Assembly (NCBI GenBank): GCA_028293225.1
Contig: JAQGPE010000480.1
Coordinates: 1-13,772 of the forward strand
Reading direction: 5' to 3'
Source of the DNA: Akkermansiaceae bacterium
Lineage (GTDB): Bacteria > Verrucomicrobiota > Verrucomicrobiia > Verrucomicrobiales > Akkermansiaceae
DNA length: 13,772 nucleotides
Made by a program: the position numbers and the translations under genes
Shown here: positions 6,489 through 11,177 of the stretch, piece by piece
Numbering within the stretch: the first letter of the stretch is position 1
Layout of the letters: every line of letters starts with the position of its first letter
Notes under the pieces: model-generated
What the model saw: only the letters and a program-made list of their open reading frames with translations
Told to the model about the DNA's origin: nothing
Database searches by the model: none

Positions 6489-6528
6489 AAAGCCGTGGCC
6501 GCACCTGCTTGCCAGGTGTGGCCACGGC
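6489..6528 (-). terminator. Hairpin terminator after the 138-aa gene
   Basis: A 16-bp stem with one mismatch: GCCGTGGCCGCACCTG (6492-6507) and CAGGTGTGGCCACGGC (6513-6528), loop CTTGC. On the minus strand it is followed by TTTCACG, so the U-tract is short. It lies 8 bp past the stop of the 6537-6953 gene. Confidence 0.6.
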
Positions 6529-6536
6529 GGGCCGGT

Positions 6537-6953
6537 TCAAAGAAGCGGCGGGAGTTCCACCTCTGCAACCGGGGCCGGGATCACCAGCCCGCTCCAGCCG
6601 ATGTGCGGCGGGCCAGTGGGCCGGTAGGTCCACGCCCGGTGACACACCGGGCATTGATACTGGCCCGGTGGGAGGTCGCCGGAAACCGGCCTGCGGCAGA
6701 AGTCCATGAAGTCGCCTTCATGGCCGCACCTGCAGCGGATGTTGCACAGCGATTCACCCAAGGGGTTCATGGTCGCGGTGCCATTCCCGGATTTCCCCGG
6801 CGAGCCGTGTCCCCACTGCGCGTATTCATCGCAGATGGCGGCGGCGTGCTCGGGATCTCCGGCGGCGGCTGTAAGGGTTTCGAGAATCGCCCGATACTCG
6901 GCGGAGCCGATGGCATCGGGAGAAGGAAGGGCTTCGAAAAAGTCTTCGGACAT
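6537..6953 (-). CDS. Hypothetical Cys-rich (zinc-ribbon-like) protein
   Basis: A 138-aa protein, family not recognised. Residues 1-50 are acidic and helical (MSEDFFEALPSPDAIGSAEYRAILETL...). The second half holds a Cys cluster typical of structural zinc sites: C70, C74, C76 and H78 (CNIRCRCGH), C86, then the CPVCH knuckle C101/C104 with H105 after a Pro/Gly-rich turn. This suggests a small nucleic-acid or protein-binding ribbon. It starts 18 bp downstream of the 148-aa gene on the same strand with no hairpin between, so the two are probably co-transcribed. The leader CTCTCTCCCGCC-ATG has no Shine-Dalgarno sequence. Confidence 0.75.
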   Translation of the reverse strand: MSEDFFEALPSPDAIGSAEYRAILETLTAAAGDPEHAAAICDEYAQWGHGSPGKSGNGTATMNPLGESLCNIRCRCGHEGDFMDFCRRPVSGDLPPGQYQCPVCHRAWTYRPTGPPHIGWSGLVIPAPVAEVELPPLL

Positions 6954-6971
6954 GGCGGGAGAGAGCGGGTG

Positions 6972-7418
6972 TTAGAAAAGACTCATTTGCGCGGTCTGCG
7001 GGAACATCCCCCGGATGAACGTCTCCGGCGTCATGCCGTCCTTGAACGTGGCGATGGGCGCGAAGATCGAGCGATAGCCGGTTTCGGTGATGTCGGGCAG
7101 CGGGCCGTCATGATGAATGGCGATGTGGACTTGTTCGGAGCCGAGCCAGAAAGGCCGGAGGACCACGCGGAAAGTCCACGGGGAAACAGTCAAGTCCGCC
7201 ACGCTCCAGCCCTCCAAGGTCAAGCGGCCTTGGATGTGGGGGACCACGGCGGCGAAGCAATCCGCCATGCAGGAAAAGCCGTGCGCGGCGTAGTTCCGCC
7301 AGCACAATTGCCGGAGCTCCTGCAAGGGCTTGTTCTTCTCGCCCGGAGCGGCGAGGGCGCGGGCGGCGGCCTCTTGGAAAAGCGTTTCCGCCTCCTTCTT
7401 CAAATCTACTAGTTCCAT
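6972..7418 (-). CDS. Hypothetical protein with C-terminal sliding-clamp-like motif
   Basis: A 148-aa protein of no recognised family. The N-terminus is helical (MELVDLKKEAETLFQEAAARALAA), followed by a mixed alpha/beta region (about 60-125: GRLTLEGWSVADLTVSPWTFRVVLRPFWLGSEQVHIAIHHD). The last five residues are QMSLF. Bacterial proteins that dock on the DnaN sliding clamp carry QL(S/D)LF-type pentapeptides, often at a terminus, and E. coli MutS has QMSLL. A link to the replication fork fits a cluster headed by ssb but is inference. The ATG follows a C-rich, Shine-Dalgarno-less leader. Confidence 0.75.
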   Translation of the reverse strand: MELVDLKKEAETLFQEAAARALAAPGEKNKPLQELRQLCWRNYAAHGFSCMADCFAAVVPHIQGRLTLEGWSVADLTVSPWTFRVVLRPFWLGSEQVHIAIHHDGPLPDITETGYRSIFAPIATFKDGMTPETFIRGMFPQTAQMSLF

Positions 7419-7434
7419 CGTAGGAAAGGGGAAG

Positions 7435-7462
7435 GGGAGAGGCGGATCACTCCGCCCCTCCC
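7435..7462 (-). terminator. Intergenic hairpin between the 322-aa and 148-aa genes
   Basis: GGGAGAGGCGGA (7435-7446) and TCCGCCCCTCCC (7451-7462) form a 12-bp stem with one position that is a G-U wobble in minus-strand RNA; the loop is 4 nt. There is no strong U-tract. It lies 10 bp past the stop of the 7473-8441 gene. Confidence 0.5.
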
Positions 7463-7472
7463 GGTTGACGGT

Positions 7473-8441
7473 TCAGCCTTCCAGGCCCGCGAGATGGCGG
7501 GCCATTGGCAGGGTCCGGTTGTTGCGGTATGCCTGCCAGCAACCGATTGATGGTGCCCAGCGGAAGCCGGAGCTTTTGAGCGTGGCGCGGGTGTCCGCGT
7601 CCGGTTTCCCCGGATAGAACAAGCGAACGCGGTTCTCAGCGGGGCAATCCTCAAGCCGTGCTTTCGTGCCTTCCTGCTCCGTGGCGGGCGTCGAGTGCGC
7701 CCTTTCCACGGTGACCAGCCGGTCCTTCAGGCGGCGGATGTTCGCGTTGTTGTTGGTCAGCTCGAACGATTCAAAGCCCGAACGCCCGAAGCAATTCGGC
7801 TCCAAAATCAACGTGGCGTGTGCCTCGGAAATCCCAAAGTCTTTGAGTGCCGCCAACTGTGCGGCGGCTCCTGCCTTCGAGTTTTTTCTGATAGCGGCGT
7901 TCACCGCTTTCATTTTGGTCTGCTTTGCCTCGGCTTTCTCGATCTCGGCTTTCAGCCTTTCCACCGCATCGGCATCGCCGGACATGATGGGTCCGTCCGT
8001 ATTCGGAACGATCGCCTTTAGAATCCGCTTCCGCCAGAGAGTGCGGCAATTCAGAAGCTCTCCAAGCCTGCGGTGTTCGGTGGAGTTCGCCTTCTCAGCA
8101 CGGCGAACCGGGAAGTTGCTGCCGCCCGTGATCAGCGTGGAAATGCAGCGGGACTTTGCTGAGAGGTGCTCAAGCGTGCTCCTGCGGAAAGCGTCCCGGT
8201 ATTTCGGGAAAAGTTCGGCAAGTTGTTCGGTGGTGCTGTGCTTCTCCACAAGGGCGGTGAACTCGGCAAGATCGGCAGCAAGGGTTTGCGCGTAGCAGCT
8301 CACCTCTGATTCCCCCCGTCGCTCCGGGGAATGGCTGGTGCCCGCGTGAGCGCGGATCGCCAGCTCAAGGGGAATGTCCGCGCTGAAATCCGGGGTTGCC
8401 GGGGCCGGGGTTCCGGCATTAGGTTCGGTCTGGAAAGTCAT
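7473..8441 (-). CDS. Mobile-element protein with polyvalent-protein-type C-terminal motif
   Basis: A 322-aa protein resembling proteins found on plasmids, phages and integrative elements. Residues 50-145 are helical and contain ITGGSNFPVRRAEKAN (104-119), a block I recall from that group. Residues 150-190 look coiled-coil (AVERLKAEIEKAEAKQTKMKAVNAAI). CFGRSGFESFELTNNNANIRRLKDRL (217-242) and the C-terminal LKSSGFRWAPSIGCWQAYRNN (288-308) complete the pattern; the latter resembles the FRWSPxxGAWQR motif of large polyvalent element proteins. Biochemical function is unknown. The ATG at 8441 was chosen; extending the frame to 8633 gives an Arg/Pro-rich segment that overlaps the hairpin and the end of ssb. 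Confidence 0.8.
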   Translation of the reverse strand: MTFQTEPNAGTPAPATPDFSADIPLELAIRAHAGTSHSPERRGESEVSCYAQTLAADLAEFTALVEKHSTTEQLAELFPKYRDAFRRSTLEHLSAKSRCISTLITGGSNFPVRRAEKANSTEHRRLGELLNCRTLWRKRILKAIVPNTDGPIMSGDADAVERLKAEIEKAEAKQTKMKAVNAAIRKNSKAGAAAQLAALKDFGISEAHATLILEPNCFGRSGFESFELTNNNANIRRLKDRLVTVERAHSTPATEQEGTKARLEDCPAENRVRLFYPGKPDADTRATLKSSGFRWAPSIGCWQAYRNNRTLPMARHLAGLEG

Positions 8442-8475
8442 CGTACTGCTAAGTGGGGTGTTCAATCCGTAAGGG

Positions 8476-8503
8476 GGCCGGAAGCGTTGACGCGCTCCCG
8501 GCC
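8476..8503 (-). terminator. Intergenic hairpin after ssb
   Basis: GGCCGGAAGCG (8476-8486) and CGCTCCCGGCC (8493-8503) form an 11-bp stem with one position that becomes a G-U wobble in minus-strand RNA. There is no U-tract. It lies between ssb and the 322-aa gene. Confidence 0.5.
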
Positions 8504-8517
8504 TCCGCTCTTTACCA

Positions 8518-8922
8518 TTAGCCGTTGTTGGGGGCGGTGTTCTCCCGGCGGGTCCGGGCTTGCTTCTTCGCGGCGGGCCGTGTTCCCGGCTTCGCCACGA
8601 TCTGCCAGCGGTCAACCCGCACGCGGTAGCCAAAGACGGTCACGCCGTCTTCCTTCCGCTCGTAGTTGTTAGGACGCAGCTTGCCTTCGATGAGAACGGC
8701 GGTGCCCTTCTTGGTAGCGTTGGCGAACGCTTCGCCGTAGCCATTCCAGATTTCAAAATCCACGCTCATCGGGTCGCCCTTCTTCCACTCCCCGCTTTCG
8801 CGGTCCTTGAAGGATTCGGTATGGATAAGACGGGCACGGGTCACGGTAGCTTCCCCCGCCTGCTGGGTTTCAGGGTCGGCAACGAGGTTCCCGGTGAGGA
8901 TCAGTTGGTTCATGTCAATCAT
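8518..8922 (-). CDS. ssb: Single-stranded DNA-binding protein, accessory type
   Basis: A 134-aa OB-fold protein. MNQLILTGNLVADPETQQ..ATVTRARLIHTESFKDRESGEWKKGDPMSVDFEIWNGYGEAFANATKKGTAVLIEGKL is the standard SSB core, followed by the last strand YRVRVDRWQIVAK. It would coat single-stranded DNA during element replication, transfer or repair. Unusually, the tail is short and basic (KPGTRPAAKKQARTRRENTAPNNG) and lacks the acidic DDDIPF-like tip with which chromosomal SSBs recruit partners. The start is ATG at 8922 (MIDMNQ) or ATG at 8913 (MNQ); longer frames add unrelated residues. It is the first gene of the minus-strand cluster, with AT-rich promoter DNA upstream. Confidence 0.92.
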   Translation of the reverse strand: MIDMNQLILTGNLVADPETQQAGEATVTRARLIHTESFKDRESGEWKKGDPMSVDFEIWNGYGEAFANATKKGTAVLIEGKLRPNNYERKEDGVTVFGYRVRVDRWQIVAKPGTRPAAKKQARTRRENTAPNNG

Positions 8923-9090
8923 GGTCGTATTAGGTTTCGGTTTGTGTTGAGGGTCAGGGCTTTGTGCTCCCAACCGATGAGAATAAGATACCCCCAAAGG
9001 GCACCAACGGCAAGGGGTAAAAACTCATAAGTCATTGATTTATAACGAACAACAAAAGAGAAACGAATTTTTTGTTTGGAAGAAATCTAT
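8923..9090 (-). promoter_or_regulatory. AT-rich promoter region of the ssb cluster
   Basis: This is the only AT-rich stretch near the cluster. On the minus strand one candidate promoter is TTGTTC, a 17-bp spacer and TATGAG; a TATAAA box (complement of TTTATA at 9039-9044) lies within that spacer. Matches are partial and the exact start of transcription cannot be decided. Confidence 0.35.
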
Positions 9091-9187
9091 GACGACCAGA
9101 CAACGCCGCCGCCCATCGGAGCAGGCGTCAAAGGGTGACGGCGGAGCCACGCGCATCCTGCACAAGCGAGGGAAGGGGACCGGCGAA

Positions 9188-9229
9188 TCCGTCAAGGTGG
9201 AGGCGACAGCGGAGCACTACCTTGACGGA
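9188..9229. repeat. Inverted repeat upstream of RNA-like element A
   Basis: TCCGTCAAGGT (9188-9198) and ACCTTGACGGA (9219-9229) are perfect 11-bp arms separated by 20 nt. The equivalent position upstream of copy B has no such repeat, so it is probably not part of the duplicated element. It could be a hairpin or a binding site in the otherwise gene-poor stretch 9091-9310. Confidence 0.4.
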
Positions 9230-9310
9230 ACCCGCAAGGGGAGCCGGGGCGCGATCCGAGCGCGGAAGGGAGCATGGCGATGGCCGGAACGACCGGAACG
9301 TAGTGGAGGG

Positions 9311-9657
9311 AACTTGCCCTTGATGAATGCGGGGCGGTGGCAATCACCACGTCGCCGGCGACGTGCACGCTCATGGTGGGGAGAGGAGGAAAGGCGGGGA
9401 TCACCGGGACGAACGGAATAAAGTCCCCGGCGGCTTCGCCACCCTGGGGACTGCGAGCATGGAAAGCATGCCGCCGGTTTATGCCGGATCGGGCCGGTGA
9501 TGGGGTGGGCCGGATGTGCGGCAGGGGTGGGGCGGAGCGAAGACAGGACCGGGCGAAGCCGTGTCCACGAAACGGGGTCTTAGGGGCGGAGTCCCTAGGC
9601 GAAAGGGTAGGACCGCAAGCAGTAGGTCCGGAGGGAAACACCTTTCCCACGACAGAA
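9311..9657 (+). ncRNA. Candidate structured RNA element, copy A
   Basis: A 347-nt segment without a credible gene that shares ordered conserved blocks with copy B (10361-10858). Blocks: CTTGCCCTTGAT (9313-9324), CGGGGCGGTGGC, a 25-nt identity at 9412-9436, a 19-nt identity at 9471-9489, and the tail ACGACAGAA (9649-9657). Hairpins: a perfect palindrome at 9348-9365; AGTCCCC/GGGGACT (9422-9428/9446-9452) enclosing GGCG/CGCC; TAGGG/CCCTA (9581-9585/9593-9597); GGACC/GGTCC (9610-9614/9625-9629) with loop GCAAGCAGTA; GGGAAA/TTTCCC (9633-9638/9643-9648). In copy B the stems differ in sequence but still pair. The strand is tentative. Class unknown; ORF-less HEARO/omega-RNA-like or intron-like RNAs are possibilities not established here. 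Confidence 0.65.
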
Positions 9658-9760
9658 GTTCTTCCTCTTGGTGAAGAAAGCAGGGTAAATGGAAGGCAAG
9701 CAATTCGCCCCACCCTTCCCATTGAAACTAGGTTTCCCGTAATTCATCGCCGCTGAGTTC

Positions 9761-10057
9761 GTGCTTTTCCAAAGTGCCCGGAAATTCACGCTCTCTCATC
9801 TGACGGTGGGAATCACATTCGCCCGTGTGAGTACGCTGGCATTCCTGTTTGTGAATCGACTGCCCCTCTGGGCCTCGGTTCTTCTGAGGCTGGTCTTCGG
9901 GATCTTAACCGCGTGGCTGGTGTTCCGTCTCTTCCGGCTGGTCTTGCCATGCCTGGGCAAGTTGGTCGCGTGGGGAGTTCTGGCGCCCACGGATCAAGCA
10001 CGGCTTAACCAAAAGGTGGCATCCTACCTCGGCCGCAGCGGGACGGTTGGAAGGTGA
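9761..10057 (+). CDS. Small hypothetical membrane protein upstream of the zinc ribbon
   Basis: A 98-aa frame from GTG with a hydrophobic region likely to cross the membrane once or twice (about 37-76: LWASVLLRLVFGILTAWLVFRLFRLVLPCLGKLVAWGVLA), preceded by an N-terminal segment with Arg and Lys. No family was recognised. Its stop overlaps the GTG of the next gene by 4 bp (GTGA), the same coupling as in the abiE pair, which favours a real two-gene unit. It lies about 100 bp downstream of RNA-like copy A. There is no Shine-Dalgarno sequence and the start is uncertain. Confidence 0.45.
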   Translation: MLFQSARKFTLSHLTVGITFARVSTLAFLFVNRLPLWASVLLRLVFGILTAWLVFRLFRLVLPCLGKLVAWGVLAPTDQARLNQKVASYLGRSGTVGR

Positions 10058-10263
10058 AACGGGCGACGGTCTCCGCGAAACCGGCGGCGACCCCTAGCAA
10101 AGTCAGCTACCAATGTCCGGAATGCAAAGCGCGGGCTTGGGGCAAGCCCGGATTGTCGCTGATCTGCGGGAAGTGCTTCGACACCCGCGGCGAGGTCGTC
10201 CGTCTTGAAATCAACGCCATCTATCTTAAGGAAAAGGACCGCTGGGTTTCCGCCCACTCGTAG
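10054..10263 (+). CDS. Stand-alone zinc ribbon, homologous to the SprT-like protein's tail
   Basis: A 69-aa protein consisting almost wholly of a C4 zinc ribbon (C21, C24, C38, C41; YQCPECKARAWGKPGLSLICGKC). It matches the C-terminus of the SprT-like protein at 1403-2188 closely over the ribbon and more loosely to the end (IYLKEKDRWVSAHS against TYLQATGSWVSARPA). DNA similarity begins at AAACCGGC, shortly before the ribbon. The metalloprotease domain is absent; the upstream DNA encodes a membrane protein instead. It is either the remnant of a second SprT-like gene or a separately maintained ribbon. The GTG start lies in a 4-bp overlap with the previous gene. Confidence 0.7.
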   Translation: MKRATVSAKPAATPSKVSYQCPECKARAWGKPGLSLICGKCFDTRGEVVRLEINAIYLKEKDRWVSAHS

Positions 10264-10282
10264 CGGGCAGCCTGAGCCCGCT
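10262..10282 (+). terminator. Hairpin after the zinc-ribbon gene
   Basis: AGCGGGC (10262-10268) and GCCCGCT (10276-10282) form a 7-bp perfect stem with loop AGCCTGA. It overlaps the TAG stop. There is no U-tract, so termination is uncertain. Confidence 0.4.
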
Positions 10283-10360
10283 CTAGAAATTGCGGGTTTC
10301 ACTTTCATTAATCGGAATGGATGTGGGTCGGATGAACCGCCCCTTTGGCCGGATCCGTCA

Positions 10361-10858
10361 GGCTTGCCCTTGATCGGAAACGGGGCGGTGGCTTTCCCAC
10401 GCGCGATGCGCGTGCTGGCTGTGAATGGGTGAGGGGAGGTGTGGGGGGCCGAGACGCCAACGGAATAAAGTCCCCGGCGGCTTGCCGCCATGGGGACGGC
10501 GAATCCAACGAAGTGGTGACCGCCGGTTTATGCCGGATGGCGTTTTGGCTGCGGCAGGGTGGTAATGCGGTGTGCCGTGCGGAGCCTGGCTAAAAATCCA
10601 ACCGGGCATGGTGATGGGTGGACGCGGCTCCGGGAGCGAGAAACCGAGTGCCGGGGGCGCGGCGGGCCCTTCACGTTGCGGGGGTGCGGAGCATTTGAAA
10701 CGACCCGGCCGACTTTTTCCGGAGCCGGGGTGGTGGAGACCACGCCCCCGGCCGTCGGCCGGATTTCCCGGCTATTCGGGGAGTTGCGGGGTGTCCCCGC
10801 TGAGAAGGGAGAGCCGCACGCAGTAGGCTCGGGGGGAGAGACTTCTCCCACGACAGAA
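10361..10858 (+). ncRNA. Candidate structured RNA element, copy B
   Basis: Second copy of the element at 9311-9657, about 150 nt longer because of a variable insertion around 10590-10770. Conserved blocks in the same order: CTTGCCCTTGAT (10363-10374), CGGGGCGGTGGC, a 25-nt identity at 10459-10483, a 19-nt identity at 10520-10538, and the tail ACGACAGAA (10850-10858). Equivalent hairpins with changed bases: CACGCGC/GCGCGTG (10398-10404/10408-10414); GTCCCC/GGGGAC (10470-10475/10492-10497) enclosing GGCGG/CCGCC; GCGGGG/CCCCGC (10786-10791/10795-10800); GAGCC/GGCTC (10811-10815/10826-10830) with loop GCACGCAGTA; GGGAGA/TCTCCC (10834-10839/10844-10849). Frames crossing it have no protein features. 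The strand is tentative. Confidence 0.65.
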
Positions 10859-11177
10859 TTCAACTATTGCCCAGCAGTTACGATGAGGGGCTTGTAGTAA
10901 GCGACATCGATTTCAGGATGGTACAGATCCATTGATTCAGTGAATCTAGAATGACACATACAAAAATAAATTCAATCATTTGAAGTCTCAAATCCGGCCA
11001 TAGCAAGAATGCGATGCTGTTGGAATAAGGGTTTGCCAGGCATGCATTCTAACAGTTCCGATTTGGTACATTGACGATTTGTGTTGTGTGCCAGATCCCG
11101 AATAAATATATAGCTGCCTAGCAGGCATTAGACGAATCTTATCCTGCCACCTGTCTGGTTATTCTAGTTTAGCTGCC
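10859..11177. other. AT-richer spacer before the secreted protein gene
   Basis: No gene seen. Composition changes abruptly to AT-rich after the end of copy B. It contains a hairpin, CTGTTGGAAT (11017-11026) and ATTCTAACAG (11046-11055), with one non-Watson-Crick pair and a 19-nt loop, and an AT-rich AATAAATATATAG at about 11100-11112, which may hold the -10 box of the downstream gene. No well-spaced -35 box could be assigned. Confidence 0.4.

Noticed and set aside
6155-6568. 137-aa minus-strand frame
   Set aside because: Runs through the terminator hairpin and into the 138-aa gene; Arg/Pro/Ser-rich with no family features.
8442-8633. N-terminal extension of the 322-aa protein
   Set aside because: Arg/Pro-rich residues read through the intergenic hairpin and antisense-like frame of ssb; the ATG at 8441 follows a leader like those of neighbouring genes.
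9035-9421. 128-aa plus-strand frame after the ssb promoter region
   Set aside because: Strongly Arg/Gly-rich with no motif, and it runs into the structured element. A short Lys/Arg-rich protein from 9089 cannot be excluded but has no positive evidence.
9192-9722. 176-aa minus-strand frame and overlapping plus-strand frames across copy A
   Set aside because: Low-complexity Pro/Arg/Ser-rich translations typical of GC-rich non-coding DNA. Equivalent frames are not preserved in copy B, while stem pairing is.
9311-10858. CRISPR array or tRNA/rRNA genes in the repeat region
   Set aside because: Only two long diverged copies without regular spacers, and no cloverleaf or rRNA-like sequence was recognised anywhere in the window.
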